Source of the DNA: Aidingimonas lacisalsi
GTDB taxonomy: Bacteria; Pseudomonadota; Gammaproteobacteria; Pseudomonadales; Halomonadaceae
Reading direction: 5' to 3'
Length of the DNA: 64,000 nt
Assembly: GCF_008079445.1 (NCBI RefSeq)
Contig: NZ_VRYH01000007.1
Span: 1-64,000, forward strand
The notes beneath the pieces are model-generated. The model saw nothing but the letters and a program-made list of their open reading frames with translations. It had not been told where the DNA came from and did not search any database. Below, in pieces: positions 33,672 through 46,138 of the stretch (its first letter is position 1; every line of letters starts with the position of its first letter). The position numbers were made by a program, and so were the translations under genes.

Positions 33672-36600
33672 CTATGGTGCATTCCCGCGTTGCTTCATGC
33701 AGGTCAGCAGCGCTTGCAACGGGTGAGGGAGTGCCCGCTCCGAAAGACGCCTAGCCTGGCTGCGGCACGAATAACCGGTGGCCAACAGGCGTCCTTCAAG
33801 CGCGTCATCCTCGACGATGGATTGCCATGATTGACCGTAAATGGTCTTTGAGGTCTGCAGGTTTCTGGCTTCGTGACCATAAGTGCCTGACATGCCGCAG
33901 CAGCCGCTGGACACCAGTTCCAGATCGAGGCCAAAGGCAGCGAAGAGCTGTTGCCAGGCCTTGGGGCTGCCTGGAGCAGTGGTCTTCTCGGTGCAGTGAG
34001 ACAGTAGCTTGAACCCCGGATCATGCAGTGTCGGCGCGTCGGGAGCGAGGTGGTGTGCCTGGGCAACCAGCCATTCCTGAAGCATCAATACCTCGGGTAC
34101 TGCCTCGCTGCCGAGTGCCTTGGCGTACTCCTGACGATAGGTGAGCGTCATGGCGGGGTCGATCCCGACCAGCGGAACATCGAACTCTGCCAACGTGCGT
34201 AGTCGTTGAGTCTGTTTTTCCGCGGCACGCTCGAAGGCGCCCAGGAAGCCTTGCACGTTAAGCGGTTTGCCATTAGGACGAAAAGGCGCTATGAACACAC
34301 GGATATCCAGTCGTGACAGCAATTCGACGATATCCATTACCACCTGCGACTCGAAGTAGCTGGTGAACGCATCCTGAACGAGCACGACACTGCGTGCCTT
34401 CTGGGCATCGGTCAGTAGCCCCAGCGAGGTGGGTGTCGCTTCGGCCACGCCCCAGGCATCGAGCTGCTTGCGGAGACGAGCGCGTGAGAGCTTGGGACTG
34501 TCGACCATGCCGATGGGGCCGGCAAGAAACCGATCCACCCAGCGAGTGTCAAGCAGGCCATTGTAGATCGGGGCCATTGGTGCCAGGTACGGCACGATGA
34601 ACTCGAGTCCACCGATCAGATAGTCACGGAGCGGCCGCAAGTACCGTCCATGGTAGACTTCGAGAAACTGCGAGCGAAATTCCGGCACATTGACTTTGAC
34701 GGGGCATTGACCGGCGCAGGATTTGCACGCCAGACAACCGGCCATGGCGTCATAGACTTCATGGGAGAAATCTTCCTTGCCTCGACGCTTGCCTAGCGTG
34801 TTGACCAGTCGGAGAGGGAAGTCCCTGATGAATCCCCAGGCACCCTCGGTTTTTTTCTTGCGTGACTCCTCGACCACATCGATGTGTTCATGCCCTTGTA
34901 GCCTCAGCCACTCGCGCATCAGGCTGGCGCGACCTTTAGGCGACTGGACACGGTCCCGGGTGGCCTTCCAGGACGGACACATGGCGTCATCGGGATCATA
35001 GTTGTAGCAGGCACCATTGCCGTTGCAATAGACTGCGCTGTCATGCGCCTGCCAGACGCGTTCATCGATTTGTCGGTCGGACTGCCCGCGAGTCGGTACG
35101 CCATCGATGGTCAACAGTTCCGGGTCGACCCACTTGATCGTGGCTTCCGCGGTCGTTTCGTCGCGATTGGCAGAGGGGGATGCCTGTGGGGTGGCGATCT
35201 TGCCGGGGTTGAGCTGATTGTATGGGTCGAATGCTGCCTTGACGCGTTGCAGGCTGGGATAGAGCTCGCCGAAAAAGGCGGGTGCGTATTCCGAGCGCAC
35301 TCCCTTGCCGTGTTCGCCCCACAACAAACCATGGTAGCGACGCGTCAGTGCCGCGACCTCATCGGAAAGTTCGCGAATCAAGGCTTCCTGCTCGGGATCC
35401 TTCATGTCGATGGCGGGGCGTACGTGCAGCACGCCAGCGTCGACATGGCCGAACATGCCATAGGACAGCTCATGGGCATCGAGCAACGCCCGGAACTCGG
35501 CGATATACGCTGCCAACGATTCAGGCGGTACGGCGGTATCCTCGATGAATGGGATAGGGCGCTTTTCCCCCTGTGCATTGCCGAGCAGACCGACGGCGCG
35601 CTTGCGCATGGCGTAGACACGTCCAATGGCGTCGCGTCCTTCGGCCAGTGTATAGCCCAGACGCGTGACCGTCGTATCGTGTTCGATATGGGCGGTGAAT
35701 GCTGCGACTCGTGAGGCTAGTCGCTCAGGATCGTCGTCGTTGAATTCGACGAGATTGATCCCGAGGGTGGTGTCGTTGCCATCGTTGTCGGGAAAGAACT
35801 CGGCAACGCTGTCCCAGACGAAATCCTGCATGGCCAGCAGCAACACCTGGTCATCGACCGTTTCGATGGAGGTAGGACGGGCGTCGCTGGCCATCAACGC
35901 CTTGGCATCTCGCAGGGCATCCATGAAGCTGGCATAACGAACATTGACCAGCGTCGAATGCTTGGGTATCGGTAAGACATTCAGTGTGGCCTCGCCGAGC
36001 AAGCCGAGAGAGCCTTCCGAACCGCACAACAGGCTGTTGAGATCGAGCTGTCCGTCTGGCGTGCGTAAGTGCGCCAAGTCGTAACCGGTTAGGCAGCGAT
36101 TGAGATCGGGGAAGGTCGCCTGGATCAGATCGGCCTGGTGGTCAGCGATATCCTGTGCCGTGCGATAAACGGCCCCGATGGGCTCATCGCGATGACACAA
36201 TGTCTCGAGTTGCGCATCATCGACGGGACAACTCGTCAGTCGGTACCCCCCCAGTAACACGCAGTCGAGTTCCAGTACATGGTCGCGGGTCTTGCCGTAT
36301 TCGCAACTGCCCTGGCCGCTGGCATCGGTGGAGATCATGCCGCCGATGGTGGCTCGGTTTGACGTCGACAGTTCCGGGGCGAAAAAGAGGCCGTATGGCT
36401 TGAGTTCTGCGTTGAGTTGATCCTTGACCACACCGGCTTGAACGCGAACACGGTGATTCTCGGCATCGATATCGAGGATCCGGTTCATGTACCTGGAGAC
36501 ATCGACGACCAGGCCGTCAGTCAGCGATTGGCCATTGGTACCGGTACCACCGCCACGCGGAGCCATGACGATGTGGCGGTATGCCGTTTGACCGGCCAGC

Positions 36601-36806
36601 TGCGCGATACGCTCGAGATCGGCCATATCGCGTGGGTACAGTACGGCCTGTGGCAGGCGCTGGTAGATGGAATTATCTGTCGCCAGCACCGTTCGGTTGC
36701 CGTAATCCGGCGCAATATCGCCGGTGAAGCCATCAGTCTTCAGGGCGTCGAGAAATGTCAGGTAATCGGTGTCAAGGCGTTCACTGGGTTCCAGTCGTGC
36801 GATCAT
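33672..36806 (-). CDS. ydiJ: large FAD/Fe-S oxidoreductase, YdiJ family
   Basis: A 1044-residue fusion. An N-terminal FAD_binding_4 domain (MAPRGGGTGTNGQ near residue 83, ATIGGMISTDASG near 155), an FAD-oxidase C-terminal domain to about 550, a ferredoxin-like region with CLACKSCAGQCP (near 690), and a C-terminal CCG domain (GCCGMSGTYGHE near 985). The layout matches YdiJ, reported as a D-2-hydroxyacid (2-hydroxyglutarate) dehydrogenase. It is cytoplasmic and membrane-peripheral, feeding electrons to the quinone pool. It stands alone. Confidence 0.9.
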   Translation of the reverse strand: MIARLEPSERLDTDYLTFLDALKTDGFTGDIAPDYGNRTVLATDNSIYQRLPQAVLYPRDMADLERIAQLAGQTAYRHIVMAPRGGGTGTNGQSLTDGLVVDVSRYMNRILDIDAENHRVRVQAGVVKDQLNAELKPYGLFFAPELSTSNRATIGGMISTDASGQGSCEYGKTRDHVLELDCVLLGGYRLTSCPVDDAQLETLCHRDEPIGAVYRTAQDIADHQADLIQATFPDLNRCLTGYDLAHLRTPDGQLDLNSLLCGSEGSLGLLGEATLNVLPIPKHSTLVNVRYASFMDALRDAKALMASDARPTSIETVDDQVLLLAMQDFVWDSVAEFFPDNDGNDTTLGINLVEFNDDDPERLASRVAAFTAHIEHDTTVTRLGYTLAEGRDAIGRVYAMRKRAVGLLGNAQGEKRPIPFIEDTAVPPESLAAYIAEFRALLDAHELSYGMFGHVDAGVLHVRPAIDMKDPEQEALIRELSDEVAALTRRYHGLLWGEHGKGVRSEYAPAFFGELYPSLQRVKAAFDPYNQLNPGKIATPQASPSANRDETTAEATIKWVDPELLTIDGVPTRGQSDRQIDERVWQAHDSAVYCNGNGACYNYDPDDAMCPSWKATRDRVQSPKGRASLMREWLRLQGHEHIDVVEESRKKKTEGAWGFIRDFPLRLVNTLGKRRGKEDFSHEVYDAMAGCLACKSCAGQCPVKVNVPEFRSQFLEVYHGRYLRPLRDYLIGGLEFIVPYLAPMAPIYNGLLDTRWVDRFLAGPIGMVDSPKLSRARLRKQLDAWGVAEATPTSLGLLTDAQKARSVVLVQDAFTSYFESQVVMDIVELLSRLDIRVFIAPFRPNGKPLNVQGFLGAFERAAEKQTQRLRTLAEFDVPLVGIDPAMTLTYRQEYAKALGSEAVPEVLMLQEWLVAQAHHLAPDAPTLHDPGFKLLSHCTEKTTAPGSPKAWQQLFAAFGLDLELVSSGCCGMSGTYGHEARNLQTSKTIYGQSWQSIVEDDALEGRLLATGYSCRSQARRLSERALPHPLQALLTCMKQRGNAP

Positions 36807-36887
36807 GGAGTTTTCATGTGTTGTAAATGGAATCTACTTTACCCGACCCTGGTTCACTTGGCACGGCCCGGCGATGGGACATGGTGA

Positions 36888-38240
<1,353 letters not shown>

Positions 38241-38276
38241 GTGTGGCTAGCGCACGCAATTGCACTCATCAAAAGA

Positions 38277-38313
38277 AAGCCCCGCCGGCTGACGCCGACG
38301 GGGCTTCGTTTTT
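38277..38313. terminator. bidirectional terminator between serS and groEL
   Basis: AAGCCCCG-C-CGGC pairs with GCCG-A-CGGGGCTT around TGAC, followed by CGTTTTT on the plus strand and by TTTCTTTT on the minus strand. It ends both serS and the convergent groEL transcript. Confidence 0.85.
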
Positions 38314-38340
38314 CAGGCGATTCCTGAAAGGCCAGGGGGC

Positions 38341-39999
<1,659 letters not shown>

Positions 40000-40083
40000 C
40001 TAGCGCAGTTGTTTAACGAAATGTCTGTAGAACGTGGAGGCGAGGGTGCTAGACCTCTCTCCTCGATTGAACTTCCGCTACTC

Positions 40084-40377
40084 TCAGCCTTCTACGACGG
40101 CGAGAATGTCGGATTCGCTCATGATCAGGACTTCTTCGCCGTCGATCTTCTGTTTTTCGACGCCGAAGCCTTCCTTGAAGATCACGGTGTCGCCGACTTT
40201 GACGTCCAGTGGGCGAACTTCGCCGTTATCGAGAATCCGGCCGTTACCGACGGCGAGGACTTCGCCACGTGTCGGCTTTTCCTGGGCATTGCCCGGGAGC
40301 ACGATGCCGCCTGCGGTTTTTTGCTCTTCCTCGACGCGACGGACGACGACGCGATCGTGCAAGGGACGGATATTCAT
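40084..40377 (-). CDS. groES: co-chaperonin GroES
   Basis: A 97-residue cap of the GroEL chamber. [19 protein letters not shown] begins the protein, the mobile loop is [16 protein letters not shown], and the C-terminal strand is [11 protein letters not shown] 40377 has AGGAGA 10 bases upstream; a longer frame adds non-family residues. Expressed with groEL from a sigma32-type promoter about 155 bases upstream. Confidence 0.98.
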   Translation of the reverse strand: MNIRPLHDRVVVRRVEEEQKTAGGIVLPGNAQEKPTRGEVLAVGNGRILDNGEVRPLDVKVGDTVIFKEGFGVEKQKIDGEEVLIMSESDILAVVEG

Positions 40378-40532
40378 TGCTCTCGTTCTCCTAATGAGTT
40401 GATTTGTCATGACATAAGCCACAACGGGGCCATACGATTTCCAGAAGTTCTGCTTCCGGAAAGAAGGCATGCGCCTTCCTTGTCAATGGCCGGTCAGCTT
40501 GGCTGATCGGCCGAAGCACGTTGCTAGCCCAT

Positions 40533-40560
40533 GTGTGGGGGCTGGCAGCAATCTTTCAAG
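40533..40560 (-). promoter_or_regulatory. sigma32 heat-shock promoter of groES-groEL
   Basis: Read on the minus strand, CTTGAAA (40554-40560) is followed after 13 bases by CCCCACAC (40533-40540). Consensus sigma32 sites are CTTGAAA, an 11-16 base spacer and CCCCATnT, so the -35 is perfect and the -10 nearly so. It is oriented toward groES. Confidence 0.8.
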
Positions 40561-40584
40561 GCCTGACCTTAAAAAAATTGCTTA

Positions 40585-41076
40585 TTAACGTCTCTCATCG
40601 TGATCGATGAACTCGCCTTCAAGCGGTTCGTCACGGTCGCTGGGTTTCGCACCCCACTGAGTGCTGCCGAAATCGGCGCGATGGTTATCGTCCGTGTTCA
40701 TGTTGGTACGAAAGGCGAAACCTTTGACTCGAATGTTGGCACGCGTCAGCCATTTGCCCAGCAGACGCCGCGATGTCGGGATCAGGCACATGAAGCCCAG
40801 GGTATCGGACAGGAACCCCGGGGCCATCAATAGTGCGCCGCCAAAGATGAGTGCCGCACCGGTGAGTAGCTCATCCGACGGCAGTTCGCCGTTGGCGAAA
40901 CGGTGTTGTGCCCGTGTCAGTGTGGCCACCCCTTCACGACGAACCAGGTGCAGGCCAATGAAGCCGGTCGCCAGTACCAGGGCGAGCGTGGTCAATAGAC
41001 CGATTTCACTGCCGACAGCAAACAAGATGACGAAATCGAGCAGTGCAAAGAGGGTGAAGAACAGCAGTATGGGCAT
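40585..41076 (-). CDS. fxsA: FxsA family membrane protein
   Basis: A 163-residue inner membrane protein. An N-terminal pair of helices (MPILLFFTLFALLDFVILF, then IGLLTTLALVLATGFIGLHL) and a third (LLTGAALIFGGALLMAPGFL) match FxsA, whose overexpression in E. coli relieves exclusion of phage T7 by F plasmid. The polar tail (from about 115) is acidic. GGAG lies 6 bases before ATG 41076. It is just upstream of the groE promoter on the same strand, matching the fxsA-groESL neighbourhood in other gammaproteobacteria. Confidence 0.9.
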   Translation of the reverse strand: MPILLFFTLFALLDFVILFAVGSEIGLLTTLALVLATGFIGLHLVRREGVATLTRAQHRFANGELPSDELLTGAALIFGGALLMAPGFLSDTLGFMCLIPTSRRLLGKWLTRANIRVKGFAFRTNMNTDDNHRADFGSTQWGAKPSDRDEPLEGEFIDHDERR

Positions 41077-41222
41077 AGAAACTCCACAGTGGTGGCTTGC
41101 TGAATAGATGGTGGTGGAATGCATGATTTCAAGCCGAATCATATCGGTGAGTCTTTCGTATGGATATGCCATGCGCTCTTTAGTGGTGTGTGCGATTGAG
41201 TGCAGGCATGCTATGTTTGATG

Positions 41223-41240
41223 TGTTGCAGTGCACAACAA
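41223..41240. promoter_or_regulatory. second copy of the phasin-upstream motif
   Basis: TGTTGCAGTGCA at 41223-41234 is identical to 5852-5863 and continues as CAACAA, so the dyad is the same as at the phasin but with one extra C. It ends 33 bases before the reductase start codon at 41274. A common regulator of PHA genes is inferred. Confidence 0.45.
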
Positions 41241-41273
41241 ACAATGCCGTACGACAGGTGTGGAGGGAATGAG

Positions 41274-42035
41274 ATGCAAGTGGAGAATGAAGTGATAGCC
41301 ATTACCGGGAGCGCCCGTGGGTTAGGCTATGCCATGGCGCGTGTGTTGGGGCGCCGTGGCGCCCGACTGGCGTTACTCGACAGAGAGCGCGAGGCTTTGG
41401 ATCAAGCTGTCAATGCCTTGCTTGACGAGGGCATCGAGGCGAGATCATTCGTGGCCGATGTCGCCGAGGAGTCTTCAGTGGAGCAGGCGTTCAGTGATAT
41501 CTGTCGCGAACTGGGGCCGGTGTCGGGACTGGTCAACAATGCCGGTGTCACTCGTGATGGGCTGCTCGTTAAAGCGGCGAATGGTAGCGTCGAGAAGAAA
41601 ATGTCGTTGTCTCACTGGCAACAGGTGATCGATGTCAACCTGACCGGCACGTTCCTATGCACGCGTGAAGCTGCCAGTCAGATGATCGAGTCGGGAAAGC
41701 CGGGTGTCATCGTGAATATATCGAGTATCTCCCGAGCGGGAAATATCGGACAAAGCAACTATGCAGCATCCAAAGCAGGTGTGGCTGCCTTGACGGTGAC
41801 CTGGGCCAAGGAACTGGCGCGGTATGGCATACGGGTCGGTGCTGTGGCTCCTGGCTTCATCGAGACCGAGATGACGGCGGCAATGCGTGCCGACATACTG
41901 GAAAAGCTGACACACGGCATTCCTTTGGGGGCGCTCGGACAACCCGATGACATTGCGCAGAGCGTGGCCTTCATCTTCGACAATGATTACTTCACCGGCC
42001 GGGTTCTCGAGTGTGACGGTGGATTGCGGCTTTGA
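41274..42035 (+). CDS. SDR family reductase, FabG/PhaB-like
   Basis: A 253-residue short-chain dehydrogenase. The cofactor motif TGSARGLGYA is near residue 12, NNAGV near 86, and the catalytic Ser-Tyr-Lys appear as SSISRAG and YAASKAG; PGFIETEMT and a C-terminal CDGGLRL follow. It could be 3-oxoacyl-ACP reductase (FabG) or acetoacetyl-CoA reductase (PhaB), which sequence alone does not separate. The isolated position away from fab genes and the motif shared with the phasin promoter favour PhaB. GGAGG lies about 7 bases upstream of ATG 41274. Confidence 0.88.
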   Translation: MQVENEVIAITGSARGLGYAMARVLGRRGARLALLDREREALDQAVNALLDEGIEARSFVADVAEESSVEQAFSDICRELGPVSGLVNNAGVTRDGLLVKAANGSVEKKMSLSHWQQVIDVNLTGTFLCTREAASQMIESGKPGVIVNISSISRAGNIGQSNYAASKAGVAALTVTWAKELARYGIRVGAVAPGFIETEMTAAMRADILEKLTHGIPLGALGQPDDIAQSVAFIFDNDYFTGRVLECDGGLRL

Positions 42036-42085
42036 TGCGCCGAGCCAAGGCTGGACTCGGCACATGCTGACGACTGAGGGGAGAG

Positions 42086-42352
42086 TCAGAATTCGACTTG
42101 GTCACGTAGTGCTTCGACCGTCGTCTCGCCGATACCTGAGACACGACTGATGTCGTCAGCACCACTGAAGTCGCCATTCTTTTCCCGGTCTTCCACGATG
42201 GCTTCGGCCTTGACGGTACCGATGCCGGGTAGCTCGGCCAGCGTCGCCGCATCGGCGGTGTTGACGTTGACCGAAGCCGCGTCCTGTGCGAATACCGTTG
42301 ATGTCATGCCGAGTACCAGGGCGAGAGTCAAGGCAGTGAGTGCGGTTTTCAT
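42086..42352 (-). CDS. ComEA-like helix-hairpin-helix protein
   Basis: An 88-residue secreted protein: signal peptide (LTALTLALVLGMTSTVFA), then a ComEA-type domain with NVNTADAATLAELPGIGTVKA and a second hairpin ISRVSGIGETTVEAL. ComEA binds DNA in the periplasm during natural transformation; short stand-alone versions like this are widespread and may have other DNA-related roles. It is convergent with the reductase gene. The following 257 bases up to pyrF hold no visible gene. Confidence 0.9.
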   Translation of the reverse strand: MKTALTALTLALVLGMTSTVFAQDAASVNVNTADAATLAELPGIGTVKAEAIVEDREKNGDFSGADDISRVSGIGETTVEALRDQVEF

Positions 42353-42609
42353 AGGATCCTTCCTCTATTCATGCATTATGTTGCCGCCGTATGCGCATGC
42401 TTGGCAGCGTGAGTGACGATATCCGAGCGGGATATCGTCCTCTTACTCGAGAGGGAAATACCAATCATTTAGATAAGATATTTCTACATAAGCATGTAGG
42501 ATATTGACGCCAGTTTGGCGAGGTTATCGCTTACGCAGAGAGTCATGGGATAACGCCGGCCACGACGGCTGGTACAATAAAGCCGCCATACACCGCCGGA
42601 GAGGTTGCC

Positions 42610-43311
42610 ATGTCGTTATCATCGCCCCTGATCATTGCTCTCGATTACCCGTCGCTTCATGCGGCGCTCTGCATGGCAGATCAACTGGATCCGACTCGCT
42701 GTCGTGTCAAGGTGGGAAAGGAGTTGTTCACTCGCAGTGGTCCATCCGTGCTTGAAGCTCTACATGGCAGAGGTTTTGACGTCTTCCTGGATCTCAAGTT
42801 TCACGACATCCCGAATACCGTTGCGGGCGCGGTTCAGGCGGCAGCCGAGCAGGGGGTGTGGATGGTCAATGTGCATGCCTCGGGGGGGCGTCGTATGATG
42901 GAGACGGCACGCGAGCGACTGGAGCGAGACAATCTCGAGACGTACCTGATCGCGGTGACGGTCCTCACCAGCATGGATGCGGATGAGTTGAGAGCAGTGG
43001 GAGTTGATGCAACACCCGTCGAACAGGTGGAACGCCTGGCTCGATTGACTCGGGACAGCGGTCTTCATGGCGTCGTGTGTTCGGCGCAAGAAGCCTCGCG
43101 GCTACGTTCCGTGTGCGGCGATGACTTCCTCAAGGTGACACCGGGAATTCGTCCGTCATTTGCGGCTCGGGGAGATCAGCGACGCATCGAGACGCCGAGC
43201 GATGCCATCGCCGCTGGCAGTTCGCATCTGGTCGTTGGGCGCCCGGTCACACAGGCTGAGGATCCCATGGCGGCACTGACGGCCATCGAGGCAGAACTTG
43301 AGGGGCATTGA
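42610..43311 (+). CDS. pyrF: orotidine-5'-phosphate decarboxylase
   Basis: A 233-residue TIM-barrel enzyme making UMP from OMP. The catalytic segment [12 protein letters not shown] carries the Lys-Asp array; IALDYPS opens the barrel and [17 protein letters not shown] with [12 protein letters not shown] close the phosphate site. GGAGAGG precedes ATG 42610. The stop is one base from the lapB stop on the other strand, whereas in E. coli pyrF follows lapAB in the same direction. Confidence 0.97.
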   Translation: MSLSSPLIIALDYPSLHAALCMADQLDPTRCRVKVGKELFTRSGPSVLEALHGRGFDVFLDLKFHDIPNTVAGAVQAAAEQGVWMVNVHASGGRRMMETARERLERDNLETYLIAVTVLTSMDADELRAVGVDATPVEQVERLARLTRDSGLHGVVCSAQEASRLRSVCGDDFLKVTPGIRPSFAARGDQRRIETPSDAIAAGSSHLVVGRPVTQAEDPMAALTAIEAELEGH

Positions 43312-43312
43312 A

Positions 43313-44494
43313 TCACTCACCTTCGATGCCCGTTACCGGCCGCGTCATACCCCAGCTACGACAGCGGGGACATTGCCAGTGAAGTTGTGCACCGGAGAAA
43401 CCGCAGCGAGAACACCGATACCGGGGAGTGGCTTCGATGAGAGTCTGGGTATGGCGCTTCAGCAAATCGATGCGTTCGCGCTCCCGGCCATCGAGGTCGG
43501 AGCGATACAGGCCCAGCAAGTAATCGATGCCGCGTAGGCTAGGGGTGTATGACAACTGATCGCGAATGAAGTCTTCGGCAGCCTCGTCGCCTTTGCGACG
43601 CTGTAATGTCTCTGCCAGCAGAATCACTGCCGTGGTATACGATCCTCGCTCGATGACTTGTCGTAGTGCGTTCTCGAGGCCATTGGTGTCTTCCAGCAAG
43701 TGATAGGCATCACGCAAGGGCTCGAGAATGATGGAGGTGAAGTCGCTGTCTTGTTCGGGAATGCGCTTCAAGAAGCGAATTTCCGCTTTGTACTGGCCGG
43801 TGTCGTGTTCGAGTTTGGCGAGCAGCCAGTTGGCCCTCACGCAGCGCTCATCGATGGAAAGTGCCTGGCGAAGCCGCTTGCGTGCCAACGAAGGGCTCGC
43901 CGATCGCATATTCTGTTGCGCCAGCTCGCATAACCAGTGGGCGGCCGCGCGTCTAATATCGTCGTCCTGACGGATCAGTGCCGGTTGGGCGACGTCCAGG
44001 GCGGCTTGCCATTCTCGTTCGCGCTCGTACAGGTCGACCAGCAACCGCTTGCCGGAATGGCGCAGCACGTCATCCGAGGTTTCACGGACCAGGCTCTGCA
44101 GTAAGCGTTCAGCACGATCCATCAGACCAAGATGAAGGAAATCGCGTGACAGCTCGAGCTGGACTGTCTGGCTTTGCATGCTCGTCAGAGTGGGGCGAGC
44201 CAGTAGATTCTGGTGGACCTTGACGGCACGGTCGGCTTCGCCACGGGACCGAAACAGATTGCCCAGAGCGATATGGGTCTCGATCGTGTCGCTGTTGACC
44301 TCGAGAGCCGCCACGAAGGTTTCTATCGCCCGGTCGGGTTGCTCGTTGAGCAGATAGTTGAGGCCCACGAAATAGTCGCGCGACAGCGATGACTGCTGTG
44401 CCGAAGACGCGCGACGCTTTCTGTCCCGGCGGCCGAGCCACCAACCGATGGCGACCGCTGCCAACAACAGGGCCAGCAGCAGAAGGTCGGGCAT
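43313..44494 (-). CDS. lapB: lipopolysaccharide assembly protein LapB
   Basis: A 393-residue inner membrane protein that with LapC/FtsH controls LpxC level. One N-terminal helix (LLLLALLLAAVAIGWWLG), a cytoplasmic array of TPR repeats (about 40-345, starting FVGLNYLLNEQPDRAIETF) and a C-terminal rubredoxin-type metal site with CSRCGFSG and CPRC are present. The gene begins one base after the lapA stop. Confidence 0.95.
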   Translation of the reverse strand: MPDLLLLALLLAAVAIGWWLGRRDRKRRASSAQQSSLSRDYFVGLNYLLNEQPDRAIETFVAALEVNSDTIETHIALGNLFRSRGEADRAVKVHQNLLARPTLTSMQSQTVQLELSRDFLHLGLMDRAERLLQSLVRETSDDVLRHSGKRLLVDLYEREREWQAALDVAQPALIRQDDDIRRAAAHWLCELAQQNMRSASPSLARKRLRQALSIDERCVRANWLLAKLEHDTGQYKAEIRFLKRIPEQDSDFTSIILEPLRDAYHLLEDTNGLENALRQVIERGSYTTAVILLAETLQRRKGDEAAEDFIRDQLSYTPSLRGIDYLLGLYRSDLDGRERERIDLLKRHTQTLIEATPRYRCSRCGFSGAQLHWQCPRCRSWGMTRPVTGIEGE

Positions 44495-44800
44495 CTAGGG
44501 CAGTTCCTTGAGCTCCTGAATACGCAGCCTGTCGATCTCCTTGCGTTGCTGCTGATTATGGCGCTGTGCGCGAGTCAGCAACGTACGCAGGCGAAGATAG
44601 ACCCCGCTCATCGCCACCATGCCCAGCAGCACACCGCAAGCCAGTGATGCCAACAGCCAGACGGACAATGAAGCGGCGGGCAACTCGACCCAGATGAGAT
44701 TGAGCGGTACGGCTTCGCGGTTGTTGACGGCGAAGAGAATACCGATCAGTAATACCGCCACTAGAATGACCGCGAGAATCACACCTTTGAGCCAACGCAT
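44495..44800 (-). CDS. lapA: lipopolysaccharide assembly protein LapA
   Basis: A 101-residue LapA (YciS)-type protein with two membrane helices (VILAVILVAVLLIGILFAV and LSVWLLASLACGVLLGMVAM) bracketing the conserved NNREAVPLNLI segment, then a cytoplasmic basic coiled coil (LLTRAQRHNQQQRKEIDRLR). It precedes lapB directly and follows ihfB by 89 bases; the three are in one direction. Confidence 0.92.
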   Translation of the reverse strand: MRWLKGVILAVILVAVLLIGILFAVNNREAVPLNLIWVELPAASLSVWLLASLACGVLLGMVAMSGVYLRLRTLLTRAQRHNQQQRKEIDRLRIQELKELP

Positions 44801-44889
44801 GATGGTTTCCTTTATCGATCTCCTCGAAACGAGTGACGTCGGCCGACGGTTGGGTACCCATATGGGGCCGCGATGTCGACGCTTGCCAC

Positions 44890-45186
44890 TCAGTATCCCA
44901 GTGCCCGACTGGCATTCACCTGTTCACGCAGCTCTTTGCCCGGCTTGAAGTGGGGTACGAACTTGCCGTTCAATTCGACCGGTTCGCCGGTTTTCGGGTT
45001 GCGTCCGGTTCTGGGTTCCCGGTAATGCAGTGAAAAACTTCCGAAGCCTCGAATTTCCACCCGGCCTCCGTCGGCCAGAGCATCGGTGATGTCCTCCAGG
45101 ACGATTTTGACGGCGGCTTCGACTTCCTTGATCGACAGTTCGGGCTGCCGCATTGCGATCTGCTCAATCAACTCGGACTTGGTCAT
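44890..45186 (-). CDS. ihfB: integration host factor beta subunit
   Basis: A 98-residue DNA-bending protein of the HU/IHF family. [11 protein letters not shown] begins the protein, and the beta-arm [12 protein letters not shown] carries the intercalating Pro; [13 protein letters not shown] is typical of IhfB. ATG 45186 is the family start, the frame being open 42 bases further. It pairs with IhfA encoded elsewhere. The rpsA gene, its usual upstream neighbour, is not present here. Confidence 0.96.
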   Translation of the reverse strand: MTKSELIEQIAMRQPELSIKEVEAAVKIVLEDITDALADGGRVEIRGFGSFSLHYREPRTGRNPKTGEPVELNGKFVPHFKPGKELREQVNASRALGY

Positions 45187-45411
45187 CGGCTTTCTCCATG
45201 CAGTCATGCCGGCCGGGATCGTGAACATCCCGACGTCATTGTTTTTATCACAGCAAATCGTTTCGCTCTCAGCATACTGTGCAAATCGAGATAAAACAAC
45301 GGACTAGAACGATGGATGATAATCTTGGCGGTATCAAGAACGGCGCTGGTGCGGCCGGGGTTCCCATCGGTATACTAGAAGGTCTATTCAGCCAGGTATA
45401 GCGAGGTCTCT

Positions 45412-45705
45412 GTGAGTGAGTCGACGACAGGCGAGGATATCGAACGGAAAAGGCTCTATTGGCACGCTCGTCGTGGTATGTGGGAGCTGGATCTGCTCTT
45501 GATCCCGTTTCTGGAACACCGGTATGACGGGTTGTCCGCGTCCGATCAGCAGGTGTTCCGCGACCTGATCAAGGAAGAAGACCAGAACCTGTTCGCCTGG
45601 TTGATGCGACGCCAATGGCCTGAGGACGACGCGCGACGTCGTGTCGTCAAGATGATTGTCGAGTATGCCGAAACGACCGATAACGATCAGTATCGTACCC
45701 TCTAG
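45412..45705 (+). CDS. sdhE: FAD assembly factor SdhE
   Basis: A 97-residue protein that promotes covalent flavinylation of succinate dehydrogenase SdhA. The RGMWELDLLL segment contains the essential RGxxE motif, and EEDQNLFAWLMRR matches the C-terminal helix. GTG 45412 with GAGG upstream is the best start. It overlaps the ygfX gene by about 40 bases, as is common for sdhE-ygfX pairs. Confidence 0.93.
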   Translation: MSESTTGEDIERKRLYWHARRGMWELDLLLIPFLEHRYDGLSASDQQVFRDLIKEEDQNLFAWLMRRQWPEDDARRRVVKMIVEYAETTDNDQYRTL

Positions 45706-46081
45706 GTTGGCATGGTGGGTTCAACTGGGGATGGCCATGTTGCCGGTAATCATCTCGTTCGCTGTCGGCCCCTTCTGGTATGCGGTACTGGCGTCATTGT
45801 TCATGGTGCCGCTCATTGGCTGGGTCAAACATCGACAAACTGGCTGGCAGCTGCAGTGGCGACCGGAGGGTGTGGCCGGCGGTGGATGGCACCAGCGTCT
45901 CGATAACGACTCTCTCTGGCACCCTGCGCATGTCGAGTGCCACTACCTGGGGCCCTGGATGATGGGCATCAAAATCGACGGGCGCCTGCGATGGTTGTGG
46001 CCGGATAGTGCCACGGCAGCGGAGTTGCGAACATTGCGTCGCCACTGGGTCATGGCATCGTCCCAACGGTCTCCCGTCTAG
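45665..46081 (+). CDS. ygfX: YgfX-like membrane protein
   Basis: A 138-residue protein: an N-terminal IVPSR motif, two hydrophobic helices (about 18-62, MAMLPVIISFAVGPFWYAVL and LASLFMVPLIGWV), then a soluble beta-rich domain with GPWMMGIKIDGRLRWLWPDS. E. coli YgfX (CptA) partners YgfY/SdhE and has been described as a toxin; that role is disputed. I chose ATG 45665, inside sdhE. A TTG at 45656 and a TTG at 45707 are alternatives, and none has a clear ribosome binding site. Confidence 0.8.
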   Translation: MPKRPITISIVPSRLAWWVQLGMAMLPVIISFAVGPFWYAVLASLFMVPLIGWVKHRQTGWQLQWRPEGVAGGGWHQRLDNDSLWHPAHVECHYLGPWMMGIKIDGRLRWLWPDSATAAELRTLRRHWVMASSQRSPV

Positions 46082-46138
46082 CCGATCCTCGTTCGCACAG
46101 AGGCTGTTCCGCCTTTCCGTACAGTCGGGTGCAGTGAG

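Noticed and set aside
45412-46081. sdhE-ygfX as a toxin-antitoxin pair
   Set aside because: The pair has been described as CptB-CptA, but sdhE is well supported as a flavinylation factor and conserved in core genomes; a TA role is not supported by this sequence.
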